A DNA stretch of 17,733 nucleotides from JAYXXU01 sp037969155 (GTDB lineage Bacteria > Pseudomonadota > Gammaproteobacteria > Pseudomonadales > Moraxellaceae). The stretch lies in assembly GCA_037969155.1 (NCBI GenBank), contig JBBKWW010000136.1, forward strand, positions 1 through 17,733, in the 5' to 3' direction. The stretch's first letter is position 1, and each line of letters starts with the position of its first letter. This document shows, piece after piece, positions 1 through 7,995 of the stretch. The translations under genes and the position numbers were made by a program. A model generated the notes under the pieces. The model was not told the DNA's origin. It made no database searches and saw only the letters and a list, made by a program, of their open reading frames with translations.

Positions 1-990
1 ATGCTGTGTTGTGTTGTTTGTTTGTCCAATCCTGCTTGGGCGGCTAGAAACGCCACCATTTGTGTATTTGATGTGATGGCGGCGGCTGGAGATACTGTTA
101 GCTTAGTCCGTGATTTTAGTCTAGCCGCCAAGGTTTGGAATGTTGATTTTGTCACTCGTGTGTATACCGATGAAAAAGATGTACAACGTGCTTATAACAA
201 TAAAGAGTGTCAGGCGATGGTATTGCCGGACTTTTCGGTGCGAAATTATAATCATTTAATGGGGTCGTTTAGTGCAGTCGGCTCTATCCAAAATGATCAA
301 ATGGCGACCACCATGATTCGGGCGTTATCTTCACCGAAAGCTGCACATTTGATGATTGAAAAGCAGCATGAAGTGGCGGGAATTATTCCACTCGGCTCAG
401 TGTTTGTGATGAATAATAATCGGCAACTGACCAAGCTGAGCGATGTGGTCGGCAAGCGCTTTATGGCACTCGAAAATGACCCCGTCTATCTGCGTATGAT
501 TGAGGCGTTTGGTGCCAAACCGGTGCTCGTGAATCTGGCCAAGTATGGCGCGGTGTTCAGCAGTGGCGGTGCTGATATTATTGCCGCACCGGCCGCCTTG
601 TATCAGCCGTTTGAGCTGTATCGTGGCATTGGTAGCACCGGTGCAGCCGTGCGCTATCCGATTTTGTATTTGAGTTTAAGTCTGGTTATTGACCCTAAGG
701 CTTTTCCAGTCGGCTTTGGTCAGAACAGTCGGGATTGGTTTGTGGGGCAGTTGCCACGACTGATGGGCAATATCAAAAAAATTGAACAACAAATTCCTGA
801 ACAAGTCTGGCAAGACATTACCGCTGAAGAAAAAGTCGCCTATGGCAAGCTGATGCGTGAAATGCGTCGTCGTTTTGTGGCTGAAGGAATCTATAACTCG
901 CGGATGTTGGCGATTGTACAACGCACCCAATGTGCCTTGGATGCGCTGCATTATAATTGTGACGCTCAAGCACGAACCACCACTAAATAA
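1..990 (+). CDS. DUF6091-type putative solute-binding protein, secreted (5' end probably incomplete)
   Basis: 329 residues are visible. The first residues form a short hydrophobic stretch ending in NPAWA, which looks like the tail of a Sec signal peptide cleaved near residue 14 or 15. There is no basic N-region, so the true start probably lies upstream of the window and the ATG at base 1 may be internal. The mature protein begins with TICVFDVMAAAGD, and its layout matches a periplasmic solute-binding-like family I recall as DUF6091: an aromatic YTDEKD segment (residues 55-60), LGSVFVM (131-137), a PEGFG-like PVGFG (236-240), and a C-terminal RTQCALDALHYNCD. Four cysteines (21, 70, 311, 320) could form two disulfides. 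The ligand is unknown. No transporter permease gene is adjacent, so a classical transport role is not shown. It converges on plsB. Confidence 0.7.
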   Translation: MLCCVVCLSNPAWAARNATICVFDVMAAAGDTVSLVRDFSLAAKVWNVDFVTRVYTDEKDVQRAYNNKECQAMVLPDFSVRNYNHLMGSFSAVGSIQNDQMATTMIRALSSPKAAHLMIEKQHEVAGIIPLGSVFVMNNNRQLTKLSDVVGKRFMALENDPVYLRMIEAFGAKPVLVNLAKYGAVFSSGGADIIAAPAALYQPFELYRGIGSTGAAVRYPILYLSLSLVIDPKAFPVGFGQNSRDWFVGQLPRLMGNIKKIEQQIPEQVWQDITAEEKVAYGKLMREMRRRFVAEGIYNSRMLAIVQRTQCALDALHYNCDAQARTTTK

Positions 991-998
991 TTAGCAAC

Positions 999-1014
999 GC
1001 CTCAGGGACGAGGC
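999..1014. other. Small hairpin between convergent genes
   Basis: GCCTC and GAGGC are separated by a 6-base loop in the 51-base gap between the DUF6091-like gene and plsB. Neither strand has a clear T-tract after it, although the minus strand reads into an AT-rich stretch. It could be a weak transcription end point, and nothing stronger can be claimed. Confidence 0.2.
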
Positions 1015-1041
1015 ATCACCACAGAATACAGATAATCCCGC

Positions 1042-3699
1042 TTATTTTTTCACGCGCCGCTCCTTCTTTTTAGCAATCGCCTGCATGGCGGCATCGACTT
1101 CCTCATCGGTGACACAGGTCATGTGCTGCAAGGTATTTAACGTATCTGCATTTAAGATCAAACGTGCATCTTCAGCCATACGATCTAGTCGATGATCAAA
1201 ATGAATGATCTGCTCCTCGTCGATTTGTAGGTAGTCAAGTTTTGCTAATGCCTCAACAAAACTCTTAAACAATGTCCGATCAAAAAACTCAGGTGCATTG
1301 AATTCATACAAAATCGACAGTCGCTGGCCAAGCAAATGGCTTAAATCCTCGATTTGTTTGGCGGTCATCCGGCCTGTGCCTTGTTGGGTAATCAAGGTCA
1401 GCGTCATAAAATAGCGTTCTAAGCTTTGTTGGACTGGCGCAGCCAATACCGTGAGCTGACTAAACGCTGCACTGTTGGGGGCAGGGCTGAACAGTGTGCC
1501 TGAGCCATCATCTAGCACCAGTTCGGCCTGAATCAAGGCATCGAGTTCACGGGTGAGTACTTCAGCCAGTTGCTGCTTTTCCCATTTGAGAAACAGTTCG
1601 GCTTGTAAGAACGGATAAATTGCATCAATGACCCCCGCAATGTCTTCGCGCTCAATCTTGCCATTGTGCAGAATCAAGGAGGCAATCAGCGAGGACACAA
1701 TAAATAGATGCAGGATATTGTTGCGGAAATAGGTCAGTAAAATCCCTTGGTCACTTTCGATAGCAATCATGTCACCCAGCAGATGATCCACTCGCTTAAT
1801 CAGCTTGAGCTTCAAGCCATACGCAATCACCTCGCGCCCCGACAGGCCAGTGACCTGAATCCGTTCATCATAGGGTGCAGCTTGTGCTAAGGCACGATAG
1901 GTGTCGATTTGTTTAATACACACGTCTTCGTCGAGCGCGTGCTTGGGCGTGGACAGCAACACCAAAGACAACAGCGACACGGGATTAATCACCGCTGCGC
2001 GATTGATGTTTTTCATCACCTGTTCGGCCAGCTCAGCCACGACCTTTGAGCCTGCTGTGGGCAGCGGTTCGTCGTTGCGCTGGACACGATACTGGTCGAG
2101 TTTGTGACGTTTCAGGGCATCTGCAATGAATACTGGCTCCCCAAAATTGACATGTACCTTGCCAAAAATCCGCTCAATTTTTCGGGTGGCATTCAATAGG
2201 CCAAACACCGATTCGGCTTCTTTGGGTTTGCCTTGCATTTCGCCGACATAAGTCGCGCCTTCCATCAGCCGTTCGTAGCCGATATAGGTCGGGATTAAAG
2301 CAATCGGCTTGCCAGAGCCGCGCATTTGACTGTGTACTGTCATCGCCAGCATGCCCGCTTTGGGTGGCAATAAACGCCCTGTGCGTGAGCGTCCACCTTC
2401 CATAAAAAACTCAAGCGGTGTATTACGGGTCAAAATACTGTGCAGATATTCTTTGACTACGGCGCTATACAGTGGATTGCCTTTAAACGAGCGACGGATA
2501 AAAAATGCACCACTGCGCCGTAGTAACGACCCGATCATCGGGATGTTAAGATTGTCGCCTGCTGCGATGTAGGGCACCATGAGGCCATGTTTATAGATCA
2601 CAAATGACAATAACAAATAGTCGATATGGCTGCGATGACAAGGGACGTAAACGAGCGCATAGTCTTTGGCATGATCGCGTACGGTTTGAAAATTATGAAT
2701 TTCTAGTCCGTCATACAGTTGATTCCAGAGCCAGTCGAGCAGTCGATACAAAAACCGAATTGCAGGGTGTGCATAATCAGACATCACCTCATCGAGGTAG
2801 CCTCGCGCTTGTAAGGTGACATAGTCTGGCAGCATGTTGCTGCGCATCACCTCGGCTTGAATCGCTTGCTGAACCCCAGTAGATTGCAACAGATCATCGA
2901 CCAAATTACGCCGATCCGATAGATCAGGCCCTAGCACCACTTCACGTTGTGCCGCCAAATAATCTGACAGATGACGTACCACATAAGATGCTGACAGTAA
3001 GCCAGGCTGTTGCTGTTTTCCTTGTTCACACAAGTGACGTAATGAGATCGGTTCATGGAATTGGACATAGGTTTGGCGGCCATGCACGCTGATATTCAGC
3101 ATCTGCCGAAATGTGCTTGGCGTGCCCCAAGAGTCAGCCATCAGTAGCTTAAACCAAGAGTCTTCTTTGTCCGGTGAGCGACCCCACAGTACGGTTACTG
3201 GTACCAGATCAACGTCTAAGCCGGAGTTTTGCGCCAGCGCATCAATCATTCGGATCAGTCGCGGTGGGTAGAGATAGTGTGGTCGTGCTTGTTCGGTGTT
3301 TTCTGATGGCTTACGCTGTAAAAAAACCACTGAATTTTTTTCACTGAGTAAATAGCTTTCCATCGGTTGCAAGGGCGAGTGCAGTTTTTGTCGGCGTGCC
3401 TCACCATCGACCAACAGCGCGTTGGTGCGTGAATATTGTTGCAACACATAGCAAATAGGCCGTTCGTGGCCTTCTGCGGGCTGTAGCAACAAAGCAGTAG
3501 CCGCATCGATGGTGATGAGTTGTGCATCGCTGTTGGGCTCAGTGCTGTGTTGTGTCAGCTGAGGCAGTGCCGTGGATGTAGGTACTTGATGACGCAGCGG
3601 CGTTGGGATTTCTCCGATGACATGTGGACTGACTGCAAGATCAAGTAGTGCACTGGAAATACGACGATAAGCAGCACTAAAGCTGTTTTTCTTGGACAT
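1042..3699 (-). CDS. plsB: Glycerol-3-phosphate 1-O-acyltransferase PlsB
   Basis: Transfers an acyl chain from acyl-CoA or acyl-ACP to position 1 of sn-glycerol-3-phosphate, the first step of phospholipid synthesis, at the inner membrane. All acyltransferase blocks are present: HRSHID with the catalytic H355 and D360, GAFFIRR (397-403), FMEGGRSRTGR (432-442) and IALIPTYIGYERL (466-478). I chose the ATG at 3699, which has an AGAGG ribosome site eight bases upstream. A TTG 48 bases further upstream is open but has nothing to support it. The protein is 885 residues, longer than the roughly 807 of E. coli PlsB. The excess includes a polar N-terminal stretch before residue 75, and the C-terminus is lysine/arginine-rich (KKKERRVKK). 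It is divergent from tesB, which acts on the same acyl-CoA pool. Confidence 0.96.
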   Translation of the reverse strand: MSKKNSFSAAYRRISSALLDLAVSPHVIGEIPTPLRHQVPTSTALPQLTQHSTEPNSDAQLITIDAATALLLQPAEGHERPICYVLQQYSRTNALLVDGEARRQKLHSPLQPMESYLLSEKNSVVFLQRKPSENTEQARPHYLYPPRLIRMIDALAQNSGLDVDLVPVTVLWGRSPDKEDSWFKLLMADSWGTPSTFRQMLNISVHGRQTYVQFHEPISLRHLCEQGKQQQPGLLSASYVVRHLSDYLAAQREVVLGPDLSDRRNLVDDLLQSTGVQQAIQAEVMRSNMLPDYVTLQARGYLDEVMSDYAHPAIRFLYRLLDWLWNQLYDGLEIHNFQTVRDHAKDYALVYVPCHRSHIDYLLLSFVIYKHGLMVPYIAAGDNLNIPMIGSLLRRSGAFFIRRSFKGNPLYSAVVKEYLHSILTRNTPLEFFMEGGRSRTGRLLPPKAGMLAMTVHSQMRGSGKPIALIPTYIGYERLMEGATYVGEMQGKPKEAESVFGLLNATRKIERIFGKVHVNFGEPVFIADALKRHKLDQYRVQRNDEPLPTAGSKVVAELAEQVMKNINRAAVINPVSLLSLVLLSTPKHALDEDVCIKQIDTYRALAQAAPYDERIQVTGLSGREVIAYGLKLKLIKRVDHLLGDMIAIESDQGILLTYFRNNILHLFIVSSLIASLILHNGKIEREDIAGVIDAIYPFLQAELFLKWEKQQLAEVLTRELDALIQAELVLDDGSGTLFSPAPNSAAFSQLTVLAAPVQQSLERYFMTLTLITQQGTGRMTAKQIEDLSHLLGQRLSILYEFNAPEFFDRTLFKSFVEALAKLDYLQIDEEQIIHFDHRLDRMAEDARLILNADTLNTLQHMTCVTDEEVDAAMQAIAKKKERRVKK

Positions 3700-3751
3700 G
3701 GTTTGCCTCTGCGAGCTCGCATTTAAATTGGCCTTATCATGCCACAAAGCC

Positions 3752-3781
3752 TAAACACCCTGCTGCGGCAGAATGTGTCAA
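3752..3781 (-). promoter_or_regulatory. Possible plsB promoter (perfect -35 only)
   Basis: On the minus strand a consensus TTGACA lies at 3776-3781, about 75 bases upstream of the plsB ATG. The best -10 at an 18-base spacer is a poor TGTTTA, so only the -35 element is convincing. Confidence 0.25.
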
Positions 3782-3867
3782 TTGCGTGGCTTTTAATCTA
3801 AAAACGGTATTTGGTCGCCCATCTCGCATCTCTTACAACAAAAACTACTGTGGATTCAAACGGCATT

Positions 3868-3876
3868 TGCTAGGAT
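3868..3876 (+). promoter_or_regulatory. Possible extended -10 element for tesB
   Basis: TGCTAGGAT combines the extended TGN motif with TAGGAT and lies about 65 bases before the tesB ATG. No good -35 sits at normal spacing, which is tolerated by extended -10 promoters. Confidence 0.3.
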
Positions 3877-3940
3877 GAGTTGATCTGAGTGTTGCAACTG
3901 ACATTGAGCAGGCATGCAACGGCGAAATCAAAGGTGAGAT

Positions 3941-4804
3941 ATGAACGAATTGACGCAACAGCTTTTAGCGGTGTTGGATCTGGAAAAACTTGAGGAAGAT
4001 TTGTTTCGTGGTCAAAGTTTTAATTTAGTCGGTAAGCGGGTGTTTGGCGGCCAAGTCCTTGCACAAGCCTTGCGTGCTGCGGCATACACCACGGATCGAC
4101 CTGCACATTCACTACATGCCTATTTTTTATATGGTGGTGACATTGCTGCGCCGATTATTTATCAAGTGGATCGGTTACGTGATGGCCGCAGCTTTGCCAG
4201 TCGGCAAGTACGGGCGATTCAGCATGGTAAAGTGATTTTTACTGCAATGATTTCATTTGCGCCGCTGGAGGACGGTCTGAATTATCAAACTGATATGCCA
4301 GAAGTGCCGCAGCCAGCAGAGCTGAAAACTGAACAAGAATTAAAAACCATGATTGCGCCATTTTTACCAGAAACGGTTCGCAAGAACTTTATGCGTGAAC
4401 GTCAGATCGAAATGCGTTACATCAATCCGACCAATCCGTTTACCCCACAGCCGGAAGCACCACAACGAGCGCATTGGATGAAAACCCATGAATGCCTACC
4501 AGATGATCCAGCATTACACCAAGCATTGATTGCATTCGCTTCTGATTATGCCTTGATGGGTACAGGGCTGATGCCACACGGCATTAGCTTTATGACACCA
4601 AACTTACAGGCTGCGAGTCTGGATCACAGTATCTACTTTCATCGTCCCGCGCGTGCTGATGATTGGTTGCTGTATGACATGGATGCCACCGTCACCAGTA
4701 ATGCGCGTGGCCTGAATTTTGGCCGCATGTGGCAAAATGGTGAGCTGGTGGTCAGTACCGTACAAGAGGGCTTAATGCGCTTACGTGAAACCGAAGAGCG
4801 TTAA
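3941..4804 (+). CDS. tesB: Acyl-CoA thioesterase II
   Basis: Hydrolyses medium- and long-chain acyl-CoA to free fatty acid and CoA in the cytoplasm. The 287 residues match TesB in length and give a double hot-dog fold. The N-terminal half contains VGKRVFGGQVLAQAL and DGRSFASRQV, and the C-terminal half contains ASDYALMG, MPHGISF, ASLDHSIYFHRP and STVQEGLMR. The catalytic triad of E. coli TesB (Asp204, Thr228, Gln278) maps to D202, S226 and Q275, so the threonine is replaced by serine. The ATG is preceded by AAGGTGAG at a short distance. It is divergent from plsB and only 12 bases from the end of convergent engB, with no terminator between them. Confidence 0.95.
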   Translation: MNELTQQLLAVLDLEKLEEDLFRGQSFNLVGKRVFGGQVLAQALRAAAYTTDRPAHSLHAYFLYGGDIAAPIIYQVDRLRDGRSFASRQVRAIQHGKVIFTAMISFAPLEDGLNYQTDMPEVPQPAELKTEQELKTMIAPFLPETVRKNFMRERQIEMRYINPTNPFTPQPEAPQRAHWMKTHECLPDDPALHQALIAFASDYALMGTGLMPHGISFMTPNLQAASLDHSIYFHRPARADDWLLYDMDATVTSNARGLNFGRMWQNGELVVSTVQEGLMRLRETEER

Positions 4805-4816
4805 GCCACTGCTTGC

Positions 4817-5548
4817 CTATAGCTCAGTGACTTGTGGGTCACTGCCATAGTGCAGTCGATCTGCGAGTACGCGGGCTAAGTCATTGAGACCTTGTTGCCG
4901 TAATGCAGAAAATAACTGAATCGAAAAGGTCAGCCCTTCGGATTTAAGCTGTTTTTGTACCGCCAACAAGGTGTTGTTGGCTGGGCCTCGGTTCAATTTA
5001 TCGGATTTGGTCAGCAAGATATGCACAAATAAGCCGCGTGATTTAGCCCATTGCAGCATCATTTGATCAAAGTCTTTCAGCGGATGGCGGATATCCATCA
5101 GCAGAATCAGCCCCGTTAGGCTTTTGCGCTCAATCAAATAACGCTGTAGTTCTTTTTGCCATACCAGCTTCATCGCTTCAGGTACGGCAGCATAGCCGTA
5201 GCCAGGTAAATCGACTAAACGCCGCTGCTCATCCCCCATACAAAAGAAGTTAATCATCTGGGTGCGGCCTGGCGTCTTCGAGGCGCGCGCCAGTTGTTTT
5301 TGGGCGCACAATGCATTGATTGCACTTGATTTTCCGGCATTAGAGCGCCCTGCAAACGCAATTTCAAAGCCGCTGTCACTTGGGCAAAGCGTCAGTTTGG
5401 GTGCACTGGTTAAAAAACTGGCCGTGCCAAGCCAGTTGAGCAGTGCTTTGCCAGATAAGAGCTGTTTGGGTAACTCTAGTGGACTGGCTTGCGGCAAGCT
5501 GCGGGTGAGGTCTGCTTGTGGGTTGAGATCATCAATCGGGTGAGTCAT
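4817..5548 (-). CDS. engB: Ribosome-biogenesis GTPase EngB (YihA/YsxC)
   Basis: A small cytoplasmic GTPase of the TrmE-Era-EngA-YihA-Septin class, needed for assembly of the large ribosomal subunit. The GTPase boxes appear in order: G1 GRSNAGKSS (67-75), G2 GRTQ around T96, G3 DLPGYG (113-118), G4 TKSDK (180-184) and G5 FSALR (213-217). At 243 residues it is longer than the usual 195-215, because about 35 polar residues precede the conserved core. The chosen ATG has no strong Shine-Dalgarno. A good -10 (TATACT) lies about 30 bases upstream. It is divergent from the cytochrome c5/c4 genes, an arrangement also known from Pseudomonas. Confidence 0.95.
   Translation of the reverse strand: MTHPIDDLNPQADLTRSLPQASPLELPKQLLSGKALLNWLGTASFLTSAPKLTLCPSDSGFEIAFAGRSNAGKSSAINALCAQKQLARASKTPGRTQMINFFCMGDEQRRLVDLPGYGYAAVPEAMKLVWQKELQRYLIERKSLTGLILLMDIRHPLKDFDQMMLQWAKSRGLFVHILLTKSDKLNRGPANNTLLAVQKQLKSEGLTFSIQLFSALRQQGLNDLARVLADRLHYGSDPQVTEL
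4825..4844. other. Stem-loop over the 3' end of engB
   Basis: CAGTGAC and GTCACTG form a perfect 7-base inverted repeat around a 6-base loop. It covers the last codons of engB, just after the end of convergent tesB. No T-run follows on either strand, so it is not a classical intrinsic terminator. It might protect or end the two facing mRNAs. Confidence 0.35.
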
Positions 5549-5577
5549 AGTCGAGGCTTGTAAAAGGATTCCCCTTT

Positions 5578-5583
5578 AGTATA
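5578..5583 (-). promoter_or_regulatory. Putative engB -10 box
   Basis: TATACT on the minus strand matches 5 of 6 consensus bases and would place a transcription start about 22 bases before the engB ATG. The region 17 bases further upstream (AGTACA) is a weak -35. Confidence 0.4.
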
Positions 5584-5589
5584 AAGCGA

Positions 5590-5618
5590 TTCAAGTTTGA
5601 TGTACTTAACGATATAAT
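5590..5618 (+). promoter_or_regulatory. Putative promoter of the cytochrome c5/c4 genes
   Basis: A perfect TATAAT at 5613-5618 is preceded at 17 bases by TTCAAG, a weak -35 (3 of 6). Transcription would begin near 5625 and give a leader of about 100 bases containing GC-rich hairpins just before the ribosome site. Confidence 0.45.
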
Positions 5619-5683
5619 GCCGCGTGCAATCAGATTGATGTGTAGATGGCGCAGTTTTGTCAAATATCTGGCATAATAAGGCT

Positions 5684-5705
5684 GCCCTGAGGGCGGTTTG
5701 CCCGC
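5684..5705 (+). other. Overlapping alternative hairpins before cytochrome c5
   Basis: GCCC (5684-5687) can pair with GGGC (5691-5694), or that same GGGC can pair with GCCC (5700-5703). The two helices exclude each other and end six bases before the GGAG ribosome site. Both are short and may be chance. Confidence 0.2.
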
Positions 5706-5723
5706 GATATGGAGCGAGATCAT

Positions 5724-6023
5724 ATGAAAATGCTACTCTGCAAATTCATTGCTGCCAGCGTACTGTTCGGCGGAGTGCTCGGTAGTGCGCAAGCCGATGT
5801 CAATGAACTGTATAAGCAATCCTGTGCGACCTGCCATTCGGCCGGCGTATTGGGTGCACCGAAAGCTGGTGATCATGCTGCATGGGCGAAGCTGATGCCC
5901 AAAGGCATGCCTGCTTTGGTACAAAGCACGAAAAATGGCTATAAAAATATGCCAGCTCGTGGCTTGTGTGACAGTTGTACAGATGCTGACTATGCCGCAT
6001 TGATTCAATTAATGGCAAAGTAA
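5724..6023 (+). CDS. Periplasmic cytochrome c5-type monohaem protein
   Basis: A 99-residue electron carrier. The ATG at 5724 is preferred over an in-frame ATG at 5709, because GGAG lies nine bases upstream and the protein then starts with a proper signal peptide (MKMLLCK, hydrophobic core, cleavage after SAQA at residue 24). Haem is attached through CATCH (C34, C37, H38), and M76 in NMPARG is the likely axial methionine. The pair C82/C85 in GLCDSC matches the extra disulfide characteristic of the cytochrome c5 class. It is followed after 97 bases by the di-haem c4 gene, probably in one transcription unit. Electron donors and acceptors are not shown by the sequence. The cytochrome c4-c5-engB grouping is known in Pseudomonas. 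Confidence 0.88.
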   Translation: MKMLLCKFIAASVLFGGVLGSAQADVNELYKQSCATCHSAGVLGAPKAGDHAAWAKLMPKGMPALVQSTKNGYKNMPARGLCDSCTDADYAALIQLMAK

Positions 6024-6120
6024 TCATGATAGCAACAGGGTTGCTGTCGCTTGACGCTAACCGCTTTGCATTGGCGCGGGTGCACTGGATTTTTGTAAAA
6101 ACCGATTGGGATGCTGTGTT

Positions 6121-6750
6121 ATGAAAAAACTGATTGCTGCTGCTTTTGCGCTGACCAGCTTTGCTGCGGCACATGCAGCCGTGAATATGCCTGCTGGCGA
6201 TGTCGCAGCAGGTAAGGCGGCCTCTGCGGTTTGTGCAGCGTGTCATGGTGCGGATGGCAATAGTGCCTCTGACCAGTTTCCACGTCTTGCGGGTCAGAAT
6301 GCCAAATACATTTATACGCAGTTGACTCATTTTAAGTCAGGTGAGCGCAAAAACGCGCTGATGAATGTGCAAGCAGCAAATCTGACCCCTAAACAGATGG
6401 CTGATTTGGCTGCCTACTTTGCGTCTAAGCAAGGTGGTGTGAGCTTGGCTGATCCAGCGACGGTTGATGCTGGTGCAAAACTGTACCGTGGCGGCGATTC
6501 TGCGCGTGGTGTGGTGCCTTGTTCAGGTTGTCACAGTCCAGATGGAGGCGGTAATGCACTGGCTGCTTTTCCGCGTTTAGGGGGGCAGCATGCGGCTTAT
6601 GTTAAAAGCCAGCTTGAATCGTACCGTTCAGCAGGCCGCGCCGACCTGACGGGAACCAAGCGTGAGCATCCGATCATGCAGCAAGTCGCAAGTCGCTTAT
6701 CTGATCAAGATATCGAATTACTGTCGAACTTTATTTCAGGCTTACATTAA
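6121..6750 (+). CDS. Di-haem cytochrome c4
   Basis: A 209-residue periplasmic electron carrier, probably feeding terminal oxidases. The signal peptide MKKLIAAAFALTSFAAAHA is cleaved after residue 19. I chose the ATG at 6121 over the in-frame ATG at 6106 because the protein then begins with MKK and GGGA lies nine bases upstream. Two tandem cytochrome c domains follow: CAACH (C38, C41, H42), with M81 in ALMNVQAANL as likely ligand, and CSGCH (C134, C137, H138), with M186 in HPIMQQ. The repeated FPRLAGQNAKY / FPRLGGQHAAY segments show the internal duplication typical of the c4 family. A strong intrinsic terminator lies just downstream, so this gene ends the cytochrome unit. Confidence 0.94.
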   Translation: MKKLIAAAFALTSFAAAHAAVNMPAGDVAAGKAASAVCAACHGADGNSASDQFPRLAGQNAKYIYTQLTHFKSGERKNALMNVQAANLTPKQMADLAAYFASKQGGVSLADPATVDAGAKLYRGGDSARGVVPCSGCHSPDGGGNALAAFPRLGGQHAAYVKSQLESYRSAGRADLTGTKREHPIMQQVASRLSDQDIELLSNFISGLH

Positions 6751-6777
6751 GCCCTGAGTAGCAAGTGATCGTATGCG

Positions 6778-6808
6778 AAGCCCCGATGATCGGGGCTTTG
6801 TTATTTGT
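6778..6808 (+). terminator. Rho-independent terminator after cytochrome c4
   Basis: AAGCCCCG and CGGGGCTT pair around a 5-base loop (ATGAT), and the stem is followed by TTTGTTATTT. It starts 27 bases after the cytochrome c4 stop codon and isolates the downstream membrane-protein gene. Confidence 0.92.
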
Positions 6809-6882
6809 AAAACACGCATGACAGTGTTGTTGCTTAGCGGTAGCATTGGCTTAATGTTCTTGGTTTAATTTTTCAGGACAAT

Positions 6883-7995
6883 ATGATGAATCCTGCGGTT
6901 TTAGCACGCATACCAGCCGCACTTGTGGCGCTGCTGATGGTGGTGTTGCTGTCGAGTTGGTTTGCCCCAGAAGGCGATAGTGTTCACATTCAACAGATTG
7001 ATTTTTGGTTGGTTTGGCTGCTGTGTATGCTGCTGTTGGCCTTGCCGCTTACCTTGTTGGAAACGGCGTTGGCACGTCGCAGCCAGACCGCACCGTTACA
7101 AGCGATTGTGCAGTTGACCCGCGAGGCGGATGTGCATCCGGCGTGGCGTTTAGTCGGATGGTTGGCGGTTGCAGTGATGGCGATCATGGCGGGTGGTATG
7201 GCATATCAAGCCGCCCATTATTTTAAGCTATTAGATGTTACTAGCGACTGGTCAGTGCCGTTGTTGGTGTGGGCTGGCTTGAGTCTATTGGTTGCAATGG
7301 GCTTGTCATGCTTTCCACGGGTGTTGATCTGGGCAGGTGTGGTCTTAGCGATTTTGTCGATTGAGCTGAGCACCTTTGCGCAAGGCATTGGGCAGTGGGC
7401 TTGGACGCCATTTTCACTGGCTGAGTGGTCATCTGCGGTGATTCTCGCCTTGGTGGCCAGTGGTTTGGGTATGGGGCTGTACTGGCAATCTGCCGTACTA
7501 CAGCCGACCAGTGATCGTGCCAGCGGACAGGCATTACCGATCTGGGCTGCGCAGCTCGTCGGCGGGACACTCTTTGCGCTGGCACAAGGTATTCATGGCC
7601 CACTAGCGACCACACTGTATGGCTTGGCCTTACTGTGTGGTGCGGGCTATTTGATCTCGATGGTCCGTTTACAGTTGGCGGCGCGTGGCTTGGCATCATC
7701 GATTCAATGGTTGTTGCTGCTGGTCAGTTTGTTGATCTGGCTGCTGCCGTGGTCGATGCTGTGGGTAAAAATCGCCAGTGCCTTGGGGTTGTTGGTGTGC
7801 TTGGTGTATGCGGTATTTAGTGGTTGGTATATGAAAATCAGTCATTTGCGTAAAGCGCTGAATTTTAACCACGAGATGACTTATAACCTGTGGCGTGTGG
7901 CGATGCGCTTGGTGATTCCGTTGGCGGTACTGGTTGCTTTGCTGGGTCTGGTCGGGCAGGTGGTGCAGTTGTGGTTTTTTAATCATGTCAGCTAG
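6883..7995 (+). CDS. Divergent NSS/SNF-like 11-helix membrane protein
   Basis: A 370-residue, very hydrophobic inner-membrane protein with about 11 helices (near 8-27, 41-62, 89-111, 124-143, 146-166, 184-204, 219-238, 241-263, 274-294, 297-317, 337-366). Several stretches align by eye with bacterial sodium-symporter (NSS/SNF) proteins: LPLTLLETALARRSQTAPLQA resembles the LPLLL-E-ALGRR region after TM2, WRLVGWLAV the start of TM3, SGLGMGLYWQSAVL the TM6 SLGMG segment, and NLWRVAMRLVIPLAVL the last helix. The TM1 signature GNxWRFP is missing, and the protein is 70-90 residues shorter than usual, so ion-coupled transport may be lost. ATG 6883 or 6886 may be used, and AGGA at 6875-6878 favours 6886. 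The gene overlaps rnfH by 11 bases. This is a family suggestion, not an established function. Confidence 0.6.
   Translation: MMNPAVLARIPAALVALLMVVLLSSWFAPEGDSVHIQQIDFWLVWLLCMLLLALPLTLLETALARRSQTAPLQAIVQLTREADVHPAWRLVGWLAVAVMAIMAGGMAYQAAHYFKLLDVTSDWSVPLLVWAGLSLLVAMGLSCFPRVLIWAGVVLAILSIELSTFAQGIGQWAWTPFSLAEWSSAVILALVASGLGMGLYWQSAVLQPTSDRASGQALPIWAAQLVGGTLFALAQGIHGPLATTLYGLALLCGAGYLISMVRLQLAARGLASSIQWLLLLVSLLIWLLPWSMLWVKIASALGLLVCLVYAVFSGWYMKISHLRKALNFNHEMTYNLWRVAMRLVIPLAVLVALLGLVGQVVQLWFFNHVS

Noticed and set aside
3700..3747. PlsB start at TTG 3747
   Set aside because: The ATG at 3699 has a good ribosome site, and the upstream 16 codons include probable promoter/leader sequence.
5800..6330. 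176-codon minus-strand frame across the cytochrome genes
   Set aside because: It overlaps two clear cytochrome c genes on the other strand, and its product has no coherent fold signature.
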